Part shown: one piece after another, positions 50,583-58,891 of the stretch
Layout of the letters: every line of letters begins with the position of its first letter
How positions within the stretch are numbered: position 1 is the first letter of the stretch
Assembly (NCBI RefSeq): GCF_000721235.1
Contig: NZ_JOFH01000002.1
Location: 248,001 to 312,000, forward strand
Reading direction: 5' to 3'
Origin: Streptomyces olivaceus
GTDB lineage: Bacteria > Actinomycetota > Actinomycetes > Streptomycetales > Streptomycetaceae
DNA length: 64,000 nt
Notes under the pieces: generated by a model
The model's input: only the letters and a program-made list of their open reading frames with translations
Told to the model about the DNA's origin: nothing
Databases searched by the model: none
Translations under genes and position numbers: made by a program

Positions 50583-50588
50583 TACGGT
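50583..50588 (+). promoter_or_regulatory. Candidate -10 element of a leaderless promoter (uracil-DNA glycosylase)
   Basis: TACGGT ends 6 nt before the ATG at 50595; no ribosome-binding site and no convincing -35. Confidence 0.4.
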
Positions 50589-50594
50589 GGACGC

Positions 50595-51323
50595 ATGGAA
50601 ACCGTCGGCCTGGACGTACTCGACCAGCGGATCGCCGGGTGCCGGGCGTGCCCCAGGCTCGTCGAGTGGCGCGAGGAGGTGGCCCGGACCAAGCGGGCGG
50701 CCTTCGCCGACTGGACGTACTGGGGCCGGCCGGTGCCGGGCTTCGGGCCGCCGGACGCGCGCCTGCTGATCGTCGGGCTCGCCCCCGCGGCCCACGGCGC
50801 CAACCGCACCGGGCGGATGTTCACCGGCGACCGTTCCGGAGACGTGCTGTACCAGGCGCTGTACGACGTGGGCCTCGCCTCGCAGCCCACCGCGATCCAT
50901 GCCGACGACGGCCTGGAACTGTACGGCGTCCGCATCACCTCACCGGTGCACTGCGCCCCGCCCGCCAACAAGCCCACCCCGGCCGAACGCGACACCTGCC
51001 GTTCCTGGCTCGTCCAGGAGCTGGGACTGCTGCGGCCGACGCTGCGCGCCGTGGTGGTGCTGGGGGCCTTCGGCTGGCAGGCCACGCTGCCCGCCTTCGC
51101 GGGGGCCGGCTGGACGGTGCCCCGTCCCCGGCCGGCCTTCACGCACGGCGGACACGTGACACTGGACGCCGCGGACGGGCCCGGCCTGCGGCTCTTCGGC
51201 TGCTTCCACGTCAGCCAGCGCAATACGTTCACCGGCCGGCTCACCCCCGCGATGCTGCGCGACGTGCTGCGCACGGCGGCGGAGACGGCGGACCTCCCCG
51301 TCGCCGGACGGGACCCCCGGTAG
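50595..51323 (+). CDS. Family 5 uracil-DNA glycosylase (UDGb, Fe-S type)
   Basis: 242 residues. [13 protein letters not shown] near residues 16-28 begins the 4Fe-4S cluster, with further Cys in [47 protein letters not shown] is the catalytic motif of UDGb enzymes (Ala replacing the activating Asp/Asn of other families) and [13 protein letters not shown] the DNA-intercalation motif. It removes uracil and other deaminated bases such as hypoxanthine from DNA, relevant in a high-G+C genome. Confidence 0.93.
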   Translation: METVGLDVLDQRIAGCRACPRLVEWREEVARTKRAAFADWTYWGRPVPGFGPPDARLLIVGLAPAAHGANRTGRMFTGDRSGDVLYQALYDVGLASQPTAIHADDGLELYGVRITSPVHCAPPANKPTPAERDTCRSWLVQELGLLRPTLRAVVVLGAFGWQATLPAFAGAGWTVPRPRPAFTHGGHVTLDAADGPGLRLFGCFHVSQRNTFTGRLTPAMLRDVLRTAAETADLPVAGRDPR

Positions 51324-51362
51324 CGCCGGGTAAAGGGGATGAGGGAGTCGGTCCGGCACCGT

Positions 51363-51368
51363 TACGGT
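51363..51368 (+). promoter_or_regulatory. Candidate -10 element of a leaderless promoter (prolyl aminopeptidase)
   Basis: TACGGT ends 6 nt before the ATG at 51375, the same layout as the glycosylase gene just upstream; no ribosome-binding site. Confidence 0.4.
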
Positions 51369-51374
51369 GCTCCG

Positions 51375-52340
51375 ATGAGCCTGTATCCGGAGATCGAACC
51401 GTACGACCACGGCATGCTCGACGTCGGCGACGGCAACCACGTCTACTGGGAGACCTGCGGCAACCCGCACGGCAAACCCGCGGTGGTGCTCCACGGCGGC
51501 CCGGGATCCCGCGCGAGCCCCGGACACCGGCGGTTCTTCGACCCGGCCGCCTACCGCATCGTCCTCCTCGACCAGCGCGGCGCCGGACGGTCGCGGCCCC
51601 GCGCGAGCGCCCACGACACCGACATGGGCGTCAACACGACCGCCCACCTGATGGCGGACCTGGAGCGGCTCCGCGCCCACCTGGGCATCGAACGGTGGCT
51701 GGTGTGGGGCGTGTCGTTCGGCTCGTTCCTGGGGCTGCGGTACGCGCAGACGCACCCCGGAGTGGTGACCGAGCTGGTGCTGACCGGGGTCGCGACCGGT
51801 TCCAACGCCGAAGTGGACCTCCTGACCCGGGGGTTGGGGAAGCTCTTCCCCGAGGCCTATGAACAGTTGCTCGCCGGGCTGCCGCCGGACGAACGCGAGG
51901 GCAACCACGCCGCCGCCTACCACCGGCTCCTGGAGTCCCCCGACGCCGCGGTCCGCGAGCGCGCCGCACGCGCCTGGACCGACTGGGAGACGGCGACCAT
52001 CCCCGCCCCGCCCCGGTCGGTCGCCCGCTACGAGGACCCCGACTTCCGCCTGGGCTTCGCCCGTACCGTCACGCACTACTGGGGCAACGACCACTTCCTC
52101 GGCGACGGCAACGACGAGGGCGTGGTCCTCCGGGACGCCCCTCTCCTGAAGGGCGTCCCCGGCACCCTGGTCCAGGGCAGCCTCGACTTCGGCAACCTCC
52201 TCGGCACCGTCTGGCGGCTCCACCACGCCTGGCCGGACAGCGAACTGGTGCTCGTCGACGAGGCCGGGCACGACGCCGGGGCGGTGGGGGACGAGGTACT
52301 CGTCGCGGCGACGGACCGGTACGCGCGCGGCGCCGCCTGA
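51375..52340 (+). CDS. pip: Prolyl aminopeptidase (proline iminopeptidase), alpha/beta hydrolase
   Basis: 321 residues. VVLHGGPGSRASPGHRRFFDPAAYRIVLLDQRGAGRS is the oxyanion and N-terminal signature of S33 prolyl aminopeptidases; the nucleophile elbow is GVSFGS (usually GGSWGS), the acid is Asp in VQGSLDFGN and the His is in DEAGHDAG. It removes N-terminal proline from peptides in the cytoplasm. The altered elbow and short acid motif could shift specificity. Ends 6 nt from a convergent TetR gene. Confidence 0.9.
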   Translation: MSLYPEIEPYDHGMLDVGDGNHVYWETCGNPHGKPAVVLHGGPGSRASPGHRRFFDPAAYRIVLLDQRGAGRSRPRASAHDTDMGVNTTAHLMADLERLRAHLGIERWLVWGVSFGSFLGLRYAQTHPGVVTELVLTGVATGSNAEVDLLTRGLGKLFPEAYEQLLAGLPPDEREGNHAAAYHRLLESPDAAVRERAARAWTDWETATIPAPPRSVARYEDPDFRLGFARTVTHYWGNDHFLGDGNDEGVVLRDAPLLKGVPGTLVQGSLDFGNLLGTVWRLHHAWPDSELVLVDEAGHDAGAVGDEVLVAATDRYARGAA

Positions 52341-52346
52341 GACCGG

Positions 52347-52952
52347 TCAGCCGCCGTGCGCCGGTCGCCGCCCGCCCCCGAGGAGGCCGTCGGCGAACAC
52401 GGCGACCATCCGCCGGGGTTCGTACCCCGGCCGCTCCACCGGCACGGGCATGCACAGGTTGGCGACGGCGTAGAGCACGTCGTCGGCGCTGACGTCGTCG
52501 CGGACGACACCGGCGGCCACGGCGGAGTCGAGCAGCGCGGCGAGCGCGGGCCCGACCTTGGCCAGGAAGTAGCCGGGCAGTTCCTTGTAGGCGGGGTCCC
52601 CGGAGTGCAGGGCGGGGGCGAGCCCGCGCTTGCTCCCCAGGAACGTGGCGTACTGGCGCAGCCACTCCTTGAGAGCGTCGCCCGGCTCCTCCTCGGCGCC
52701 GAGCCGGGCGCCCAGCGCGGCGATGGCGTCGATCCCGCTCTCCACGACGGCCTTGACCAGGTCCGAGCGCAGCGGGAAGTGCCGGTAGAGGGTGCCCACG
52801 CCCACCCCCGCGAGGTCGGCGATCTCCTTGGCGGGCGCGTCCACGCCGGTGGTGTCGAAGACCGTGCGAGCGGCGTCGACGAGGGCGTGGAGGTTGCGCT
52901 GCGCGTCGACACGCCGGCGGCGCCCTCCCGGGGCTGGGGACGAATCGGTCAT
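52347..52952 (-). CDS. TetR family regulator (controls the divergent aldo/keto reductase)
   Basis: 201 residues. Helix-turn-helix in VDAPAKEIADLAGVGVGTLYRHFPLRSDLVKAVV (about 37-70), then an all-helical ligand domain (FLGSKRGLAPALHSGDPAYKELPGYFL). Divergent from an aldo/keto reductase with two CGGAAAG dyads in the shared 115-nt promoter region, so it probably represses both genes until a ligand binds. The ligand is unknown. Confidence 0.93.
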   Translation of the reverse strand: MTDSSPAPGGRRRRVDAQRNLHALVDAARTVFDTTGVDAPAKEIADLAGVGVGTLYRHFPLRSDLVKAVVESGIDAIAALGARLGAEEEPGDALKEWLRQYATFLGSKRGLAPALHSGDPAYKELPGYFLAKVGPALAALLDSAVAAGVVRDDVSADDVLYAVANLCMPVPVERPGYEPRRMVAVFADGLLGGGRRPAHGG

Positions 52953-52963
52953 GGTGACTCCAG

Positions 52964-52993
52964 TTGCGTATCCGGAAAGGCTTTCCGTATCTT
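52964..52993 (+). promoter_or_regulatory. Promoter of the aldo/keto reductase gene with operator in the spacer
   Basis: TTGCGT (52964-52969), an 18-nt spacer and TATCTT (52988-52993) form a plausible -35/-10 pair. The first CGGAAAG dyad fills the spacer, so bound repressor would block polymerase. Confidence 0.6.
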
Positions 52994-53012
52994 GTTCCGG
53001 AAAGCCCTTCCG
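52973..53012. promoter_or_regulatory. Two TetR-type operator dyads
   Basis: CGGAAAG-G-CTTTCCG at 52973-52987 is a perfect 15-bp palindrome; a second copy at 52998-53012 has one mismatch. Their centres are 25 bp apart. They lie between the divergent TetR and aldo/keto reductase genes. Confidence 0.8.
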
Positions 53013-53067
53013 TTTCTCTCAGTCTACGGTGCCGGGCGGCACCGGGCTGCCCTCTGGAGGATCTCTC

Positions 53068-54087
53068 ATGCAGTACCGCACTCTCGGCCGCACCGGGATC
53101 AAGGTCAGCCCCTATGCGCTCGGCACCCTGATGTTCGCCACCCGCATGGGCAACGAACCCGAGGAGTCGGCCCGCATCATCCACCGGGCGCTGGACGCGG
53201 GGATCAACTTCCTCGACACCGCCGACGCGTACGCCGACTCCGAGGAGGTCGTCGGCAAGGCCATCGAGGGGCGCCGCGACAACGTCGTCCTCGCGACGAA
53301 GTTCGGCCGGCCGGTGGGTGAGGACCCCAACCAGCGCGGCACCTCCCGGCGCTGGATCGTGAAGGCCGTCGAGGACTCCCTGCGCCGGCTGCGGATGGAC
53401 CACATCGACGTCTATCAGATTCACCGCCTGGACCCCTCCACCGACTTCGAGGAGACGCTCTCCGCGCTCACCGACCTGGTCCGCAGCGGCAAGGTCCGCG
53501 CCGTCGGGTCCTCCAACACGCCCGCCTCCGAGATGGTCGAGGCCCAGTGGGTGGCGGAGCGCCGCAACCTGGAACGCTTCCGCACCGAACAGCCGCCCTA
53601 CTCCCTGCTCAACCGCGGCATCGAGCGCGAGGTCCTGCCCGTCGCCCAGCGCCACGGCATGGGCGTCCTGGTCTGGGGACCGCTCGCCCAGGGCATGCTC
53701 ACCGGCCGTGTGCGCAGGAACCAGGAGAACCCCCTCCTCCGCGCCGGCCTCGCCCGGCACCTCACCGACGAACGCCGCATCGACGTCGTCGAACGGCTCA
53801 TTCCGCTCGCCGAGGAGGCGGGCCTGCCGCTGACCCACCTCGCCCTGGCCTTCACCATCGCCCACCCCGGCGTCACCAGCGCCCTGGTCGGCGCCCGCAC
53901 GGCGGCCCACCTCGACGACCTCGTCGCCGCCTTCGACGTCCGCCTCGACGACGACCTGCTCGCACGGATCGACGAGATCGTGCCTCCCGGCACCGACGTC
54001 ACCGCGCTCGACCAGGACTACCGGCCGCCCGCTCTCCTCGACCCCCACCTGCGCCGCCGCCCGGCGACGGAGCGCGCCGCGGCCTGA
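53068..54087 (+). CDS. Aldo/keto reductase
   Basis: 339 residues from the ATG at 53068 (GGAGG 7 nt upstream). FLDTADAY carries the catalytic Asp and Tyr, VVLATKFG the Lys, and YQIHRLDPSTDFEETLSAL the His of the tetrad; VGARTAAHLDDLVAAFDV near the C-terminus is the NADPH 2'-phosphate loop. It reduces aldehydes or ketones with NADPH. Controlled by the divergent TetR, hence probably induced by a reactive or toxic compound. Confidence 0.94.
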   Translation: MQYRTLGRTGIKVSPYALGTLMFATRMGNEPEESARIIHRALDAGINFLDTADAYADSEEVVGKAIEGRRDNVVLATKFGRPVGEDPNQRGTSRRWIVKAVEDSLRRLRMDHIDVYQIHRLDPSTDFEETLSALTDLVRSGKVRAVGSSNTPASEMVEAQWVAERRNLERFRTEQPPYSLLNRGIEREVLPVAQRHGMGVLVWGPLAQGMLTGRVRRNQENPLLRAGLARHLTDERRIDVVERLIPLAEEAGLPLTHLALAFTIAHPGVTSALVGARTAAHLDDLVAAFDVRLDDDLLARIDEIVPPGTDVTALDQDYRPPALLDPHLRRRPATERAAA

Positions 54088-54095
54088 CTTCAGCA

Positions 54096-54110
54096 CCCGC
54101 GGATCGCGGG
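54096..54110. terminator. Small hairpin between convergent genes
   Basis: CCCGCG-GAT-CGCGGG, a perfect 6-bp stem, in the 29 nt between the aldo/keto reductase and lipoprotein stop codons. Confidence 0.5.
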
Positions 54111-54116
54111 CGGAAC

Positions 54117-54698
54117 CTATTGACCGAGGTCGGGAAGCTCGTGCCCGCACACCTTCTCGGCCGCCTTCCGCCCGGCGTCCCACTGCCTCTCCGTCGGCCC
54201 GAAGTCGATGACGTAGCCGGCCCGGGGCTCGTTCTCCGCGATGTAACGCCCCACCGCGGTGCCGGCGCCCGCCCACTTCGTCAGGGCCGACCGCAGTTCC
54301 CCGTGGGCCCGCGGTGCGATCAGGCGCAGCTCGGCGGCGAAGTTCCGGTAGGTCGTCGCGGTGTCCGCCCGGACCACGGAGTCCTCCTCGTTCTCGTCGC
54401 CGAGGGCCAGGGCTCCGGCGATCAACTGGTTGCGGGCAGCCGTGTCCACCGTCCGGCAGACCTCGGCCGCGGGGCCGGCGACCGGGGACGCGGCAGCCGT
54501 CGCCGCGGACCCGGAACCCGACCGCGGGGGAGAGGGAGAAGGGGTGGGAGAGGTGGACGGGGCCGCCGACACCGGGGCCTCCTCCCGCTCCTGCGCGACC
54601 CGTTCGGAGGGGCGGGAGGAGGACTGGTCGGAGCACCCGCTCAGGGCGAGCACCAGCACCGCGGGCGCGGCGAGCGCCGCAGTGAACGACTTGCGCAT
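54117..54698 (-). CDS. Putative lipoprotein of unknown function
   Basis: 193 residues from the ATG at 54698 (GGAAGG 6 nt upstream). The N-terminus KSFTAALAAPAVLVLALSGC ends in a good lipobox, so Cys is lipidated and the protein faces outside. A Ser/Pro-rich linker (about 25-70) precedes a helical domain (EVCRTVDTAARNQLIAGALALGDENEEDSVVRADTATTYRNFAAELRLIA) with two cysteines that could form a disulfide. I do not recognise the family. Confidence 0.8.
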   Translation of the reverse strand: MRKSFTAALAAPAVLVLALSGCSDQSSSRPSERVAQEREEAPVSAAPSTSPTPSPSPPRSGSGSAATAAASPVAGPAAEVCRTVDTAARNQLIAGALALGDENEEDSVVRADTATTYRNFAAELRLIAPRAHGELRSALTKWAGAGTAVGRYIAENEPRAGYVIDFGPTERQWDAGRKAAEKVCGHELPDLGQ

Positions 54699-54908
54699 GG
54701 ATCGCCTTCCGTCGCCTGTGATCCGCTCCCACGAGTACAGGCCCGCCGGCCGTTGTTCAGCAGCCCCGTCGCCCGTCTGAACAACTCCCGTGGTTCCTGG
54801 GCACGGATGGTGTGGTCGCGGGTGGGAACCCGGGCTGAACCCACTGGGCGCCGCCTTGCGTAGCGCCTGCACAGGGGTGGCGTCGGCAGTCGTCCAGGGA
54901 AAGGGCAG

Positions 54909-55736
54909 TCAAAGGCACTTCAGCGCGGCAGCGCTGGGGCTGCCGGCTTGAGCCGTGTACATCATCAAGGAGAAATCCGAGCCGGGCAGGCTGAGGGTGT
55001 GGCGGTCGAGCTCCAGCTCGCCCAGCGTCGGGTGGCGCAGGATTTTTCGCAGGCTGGGCACGGGGCGCACATCGTGGCGACGCCAGCTGTTCGCAAAATC
55101 CGGATCGTGGGTCGCGAACTCGTTGATCAGCCCTGCGAGCACGCTGTCTCGGGGGCGCCGAACGCTGGCTGCGCGCAATTGAGCTGCTGCCTGCCGTGAG
55201 AAATCCGTCTCCGAACCGGGCGCGCCGGTGCAGAGAGTGTCACGGAATCTCGCCGAAAGGCGCGTGAGGTTGCGCTCGTCAGGGGTGAGTCGAGAGAAGT
55301 CCGTGATCAGTGCCGCGGCCGCCGCGTTCCAGGCGACGATGTCCTGCCGGTCGTTGGCAATGTAGGCGGGAATGCCGTCCAGTCTGCCGAGTAGCTCCTG
55401 GACATCCTCGGGCACACGCTCCGACGCGCCGTCGTTCTCCGCCGGCAGGACCTGACCGGCCAGGCGGGCCAGATGGTCACGCTCGGCTTCAGTGAGCTGG
55501 AGAGCCGTCGCCAGCGCGGACAGCACCTGCGGTGAGGGCCGGGGCGCCCGTGCCTGTTCCAGCCGTTCGTAGTAACTCACCGACACCTGGGCCAGGGCGG
55601 CCACCTCTTCGCGGCGGAGTCCGGGCGTGCGCCGGGCACGCGGGCTCGGCGGACGTGTCGCTCCGGCCTGCGGGTCCCCCGGTCGCAGGCCCTCGCGGCG
55701 GCGGCGTAGGAAGTCTGCGAGCCCCTCACTACTCAC
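54909..55736 (-). CDS. XRE-family regulator with MmyB-like ligand domain
   Basis: 275 residues from a GTG at 55736. The helix-turn-helix RTPGLRREEVAALAQVSVSYYERLEQARAPRPSPQVLSALATAL (about 35-80) is followed by a PAS-like MmyB domain (DGIPAYIANDRQDIVAWNAAAAALITDF ... HPTLGELELDRHTLSLPGSDFSLMMYTA). MmyB-type regulators often sit divergent to short-chain dehydrogenase or SnoaL genes in Streptomyces, as here, and may sense a fatty-acid-like ligand. Likely controls the divergent SnoaL-NmrA pair. Confidence 0.93.
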   Translation of the reverse strand: MSSEGLADFLRRRREGLRPGDPQAGATRPPSPRARRTPGLRREEVAALAQVSVSYYERLEQARAPRPSPQVLSALATALQLTEAERDHLARLAGQVLPAENDGASERVPEDVQELLGRLDGIPAYIANDRQDIVAWNAAAAALITDFSRLTPDERNLTRLSARFRDTLCTGAPGSETDFSRQAAAQLRAASVRRPRDSVLAGLINEFATHDPDFANSWRRHDVRPVPSLRKILRHPTLGELELDRHTLSLPGSDFSLMMYTAQAGSPSAAALKCL

Positions 55737-55866
55737 TCTTCCATGCTGCCACAGGCAGGGACGGACGAGCCTCGCACTGCTGGTCCGGGGTTGAGCTGTC
55801 CGTTCCGCATGCCCGCATCCGCTGTGCATGGTGGCCCGGTCGGTTTGTCGACCACGAGGAGAAGCA

Positions 55867-56100
55867 GTGTCCAGCACACCCGAGGGAACATTTCGCCGAA
55901 TGATCGACCTGATGCCGGCCAAAGCCATGAACGCCGCCGCAGATCTGTGGGCGCCGGACGGAACAGTGGAGTGGACGGCCGCCGGCCGCACCGCGGCCAC
56001 CTCACGGCCCCACCGCCTGGACCACTTCGTCGTTCTCACGGTCCGCGACGGGCTGATCGACTCGCTCGAGATCGACTCGGCCGACGGGAAGGGCGCCTGA
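55867..56100 (+). pseudogene. Truncated SnoaL-like protein (internal deletion)
   Basis: 77 residues from a GTG at 55867 with GAGGAG 5 nt upstream. The beginning (STPEGTFRRMIDLMPAKAMNAAADLWAPDGTVEW) and the strand LDHFVVLTVRDGLIDSLEI match SnoaL/NTF2-like proteins, but these are normally 120-140 residues; roughly 50 from the middle of the barrel are missing while the frame is kept. The remaining chain is unlikely to form the usual pocket, so the gene is probably decayed, though still translated and coupled to the next gene by TGATG. Confidence 0.7.
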
Positions 56101-56942
56101 TGCCCGGAGTGCTCGTGACCGGAGGAACCGGCAGGACCGGCAAGGCGCTGGTGCGCATGCTCCGCGACGCCGGCGTGCGGGCTCGGGCCGCCAGCCGGAA
56201 CCCGGCCGCAGCCGATCCCGACGCGATCCGCTTCGACTGGAGCGACCCGGCCACACATGGACCCGCGCTCGAAGGGACGGACCGGGTCTTCCTGCTTGCA
56301 CCGGTGGAGAGTGTGGACCCGCTGCCACTGGTCGAACCCTTCCTGTACCGAGCGCAGCGGGCCGGCGTCCGGCGCCTCGTGATGCTCGGCTCAGCCATTG
56401 TGCTGCCCGGCGCACCGAGCGCCGTGGAGTTGGCCGCTCTGGTTCGGGCCCGGCCCGGGGGTGTTGTACTCCGCGCGTCGGGCTTCATGCAGAACTTCCT
56501 GCGCCCGCACCCACTGGCCGAGCGCATCCGTCGACTCGGTGAGATCCGCACCGCGGCCGGCGACGGCGCACTGGCGTGGGTCGACGCGCGGGACATCGCT
56601 GCCAGTGCTGCCGCGCTCCTGGCTGACCCGGGCACGGACGCTCGAAGCGATTACCTGATCACCGGTCCGCGCGGTATGAGTTATCCGCAGGCCGCGCAGA
56701 TCATCACCGCGCAGACCGGCAGACGGGTTCGTGTGGAGCGTATTACGGAGGAGGAACAGGCTGCCGCCTACCGTGCCTCCGGAATGCCGGCGGAGTTCGC
56801 GGACGCCCTCGCAGCCGTCGAGCGCGGAATCCAGGAGGGACGCGAAGACCGGGTCAGCACCGCGGTGCTCGAACTGACCGGCCGTCCGCCGCGCGGCTTT
56901 GCCGAGTTCGTCTCCGACCACGCGCACGAGTGGACGCGGTAG
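56100..56942 (+). CDS. NmrA/YtfG-type NAD(P)-binding protein
   Basis: 280 residues, start overlapping the previous stop by one base. The N-terminal Rossmann motif VLVTGGTGRTGKALVRML binds NAD(P), RAASRNPAA follows the second strand, and FMQNFLRPHPLAERI with WVDARDIAASAAALL are typical of NmrA-like atypical short-chain dehydrogenases such as YtfG (quinone reductase) and YwnB. Lacks the Tyr-x3-Lys catalytic pair, so it may sense redox state or reduce quinones. Controlled, by arrangement, by the divergent MmyB-type regulator. Confidence 0.88.
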   Translation: MPGVLVTGGTGRTGKALVRMLRDAGVRARAASRNPAAADPDAIRFDWSDPATHGPALEGTDRVFLLAPVESVDPLPLVEPFLYRAQRAGVRRLVMLGSAIVLPGAPSAVELAALVRARPGGVVLRASGFMQNFLRPHPLAERIRRLGEIRTAAGDGALAWVDARDIAASAAALLADPGTDARSDYLITGPRGMSYPQAAQIITAQTGRRVRVERITEEEQAAAYRASGMPAEFADALAAVERGIQEGREDRVSTAVLELTGRPPRGFAEFVSDHAHEWTR

Positions 56943-56984
56943 TGCCGGAACGGCCGTTTCGGCTTCTTCGCCCCGTCACCCGGT

Positions 56985-57000
56985 CCGGCCTTCGGGCCGG
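56985..57000. terminator. Hairpin between convergent NmrA and MBL genes
   Basis: CCGGCC-TTCG-GGCCGG: perfect 6-bp stem with a TTCG tetraloop, followed by CTTGT on the plus strand. Confidence 0.65.
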
Positions 57001-57017
57001 CTTGTCGCCCACCGGGA

Positions 57018-57950
57018 TCAGCCGCGGGGGAACGCCGCCCATTCGGTGAGGGCGAAGCCGTCGCCCTCGTGCCGGACTTCGGCGGCTCCGTGGCCCGGCC
57101 AGTGGGCCGGGACGACGAGTTCACGCAGTTCGGCGGCGCGGGAGAGGTAGGAAGCGCGGGTCCTGGCCGCGAGCTGGGGGTCGTCGCAGAAGCAACTGTT
57201 CCACCGGGGTTCGAGGACTTGGACGGGACTGTGCACCAGGTCCCCGACGAAGACGGCGCGGTCCGTGCCCGATCGCAAGGTGACGACGGACGACCCCGGG
57301 GTGTGGCCCGGTGCGGCCTCTAGCCGCAGGTTGCCGTCGATGCGGTGGGCGCCCTCCCACAGCACTGCCTGGCCGGCTCGGTGGATGGGGGCGATGCTGT
57401 CGTTGAACACGAGCTTGCTGCCCTCCCACCGGACGCGTTCGTGCTCGTCGCGCGGCGCCCGGCTGCGGCGGGCGCCCTCCGGGTCGAAGTACAGGTTGTC
57501 GGCGCGGGGGATCAGGTACGTGGCGTTGGGGAAGGTGGGGACCCATTCGCCGTCGCGCGACTCGGTGTTCCAGCCGACGTGGTCGTAGTGGATGTGCGTG
57601 TTGACGACGAGGTCGACGTCTTCGGGCGCGACGCCGGCCGCGCGCAGGCGGGCGAGGAAGTCTGTCTGCAACCCGGCGAACTGCGGAACCTGCGGGCGCT
57701 CCCGGCCGTTCCCGACGCCGGTGTCCAGCAGAATGGTCTTGCCCTCGCTGCGCAGCACCCAGGTCTGGATGTGACAGCGGTAGGCGTCATCGGCCGGGGT
57801 CCAGAAGTCCGGTTCCAGCCAGTCCCGGTTGCGGCGCCATGTCTCCTCGTCGCTGTCCGGAACGATGAAGCGGGCGGTGCGGATGGGGCCGGACCACTCG
57901 ATGACGCGGGTGATCTCGACGTCGCCGAGGGTAATGCTGTCTGCGGTCAT
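57018..57950 (-). CDS. Metallo-beta-lactamase-fold hydrolase
   Basis: 310 residues. The zinc motif HIHYDHVGW (HxHxDH), AAPGHTPGSS, GDLVHSPVQVLEP and PAHWPGHG provide all five usual ligands of the MBL fold, in the lactonase-like subgroup (AhlD/AttM type) by general layout. It could hydrolyse a lactone, ester or thioester in the cytoplasm; no signal peptide. The start overlaps the stop of the TetR gene upstream (ATGA), so it is that regulator's cotranscribed target. Confidence 0.9.
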   Translation of the reverse strand: MTADSITLGDVEITRVIEWSGPIRTARFIVPDSDEETWRRNRDWLEPDFWTPADDAYRCHIQTWVLRSEGKTILLDTGVGNGRERPQVPQFAGLQTDFLARLRAAGVAPEDVDLVVNTHIHYDHVGWNTESRDGEWVPTFPNATYLIPRADNLYFDPEGARRSRAPRDEHERVRWEGSKLVFNDSIAPIHRAGQAVLWEGAHRIDGNLRLEAAPGHTPGSSVVTLRSGTDRAVFVGDLVHSPVQVLEPRWNSCFCDDPQLAARTRASYLSRAAELRELVVPAHWPGHGAAEVRHEGDGFALTEWAAFPRG

Positions 57951-58708
57951 GACAGGTCCTTGAGAGTGGGTGGGGCGGACACCGCGTCGGGCACCGAGGC
58001 GACCGCCGCGCGGCGGTCGGGTCGGGCACGTCGCGCCGGAGCGTCAGCCGCGGGCGCGTAGCGGGACAGGAAGGTGAGTACCGCTTCCTCGATCACCACC
58101 TCCGAGGAGGCCTGATCGACATACTCCGCTTCGAAGGCCATGACCCTCGGCCAGACGAGGAACTCCTGGACAAGGCCCATGAACTGGCGCGCCGCCAGGT
58201 GGGTGTCCGGGCAGCGCAGGCGGTCGCTGCGGACCAGGCTGTCGAGGCAGGCGGTGAACGCGGCCACTACCGGGCCCTTCCCGAGCCGGTAGAACTCGTC
58301 CGCGATCCACGGCAGGCGGGCGGACTCGGTCACCACAAGCTGGGCGAAACGGATCTGGTCCGTCTCGGTGGCGAAGCGCCGGAGTGACTGCGCGAACCCT
58401 CGCAGGACCTGCTCGGCGCTCGCGTCGGGGTCGCACTCGGCGATCCGCGGGTCCGGGCCGGCGAACGCCGACCAGTGATGGCGGACCATCTCACGGAAGA
58501 CCCTCTCCTTCGACCCGAACCGGTTGTAGACGGTCTGTCGTGAGACCCCGGCGCGCTCGGCGATCCGCTCCAGGTTGACTCCGTCGTAGCGGTCGGCGAG
58601 GAAGAGTTCCTTCGCCGCGGCGAGGATCTTCTCCTCGGAGGCGGGCCTGCGCCCGCCACGCTCCCCGGACCGGGCCCTCGGCCGGTCCGCGCTCGGCTGT
58701 CCGGCCAT
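57947..58708 (-). CDS. TetR family regulator, cotranscribed with the MBL hydrolase
   Basis: 253 residues from the ATG at 58708. HTH in VNLERIAERAGVSRQTVYNRFGSKERVFREMV (about 43-74) and a C-terminal TetR_C domain (RFATETDQIRFAQLVVTESARLPWIADEFYRLGKGP) resembling the AcrR-like group. A perfect-arm 21-bp dyad lies about 100 nt upstream, so autoregulation is likely. Ligand unknown, possibly the MBL substrate. Confidence 0.92.
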   Translation of the reverse strand: MAGQPSADRPRARSGERGGRRPASEEKILAAAKELFLADRYDGVNLERIAERAGVSRQTVYNRFGSKERVFREMVRHHWSAFAGPDPRIAECDPDASAEQVLRGFAQSLRRFATETDQIRFAQLVVTESARLPWIADEFYRLGKGPVVAAFTACLDSLVRSDRLRCPDTHLAARQFMGLVQEFLVWPRVMAFEAEYVDQASSEVVIEEAVLTFLSRYAPAADAPARRARPDRRAAVASVPDAVSAPPTLKDLS

Positions 58709-58803
58709 CTCGTCCCGCTCCTCGCTCGAATGTCAGGGTCCCGCCGGCCGACCGTAGGACGGTCGCCGTCCACGCCGGGTCCGTCCTCCCTCGGGCCGCA
58801 TCC

Positions 58804-58824
58804 TAGACTTTACAGTACAGTCTA
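58804..58824 (-). promoter_or_regulatory. Candidate TetR operator (21-bp dyad)
   Basis: TAGACT (58804-58809) and AGTCTA (58819-58824) are exact reverse complements around a 9-nt core with further symmetry (TTACAGTAC). Placed 96 nt upstream of the minus-strand TetR gene, in an A/T-rich patch that also resembles promoter sequence. Confidence 0.65.
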
Positions 58825-58833
58825 ACTCCACAT

Positions 58834-58856
58834 CGCATTGCTCCAGGAGCAATGCG
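58834..58856. terminator. Perfect 11-bp palindrome after the esterase gene
   Basis: CGCATTGCTCC (58834-58844) and GGAGCAATGCG (58846-58856) around a single A. Located downstream of the esterase stop at 58892 and upstream of the TetR promoter. With a 1-nt centre the hairpin would lose two or three inner pairs, so a protein-binding site is as likely as a terminator. Confidence 0.6.
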
Positions 58857-58891
58857 GTGACCAGGTAATACATCGCAGGGACGGCCGGGGC

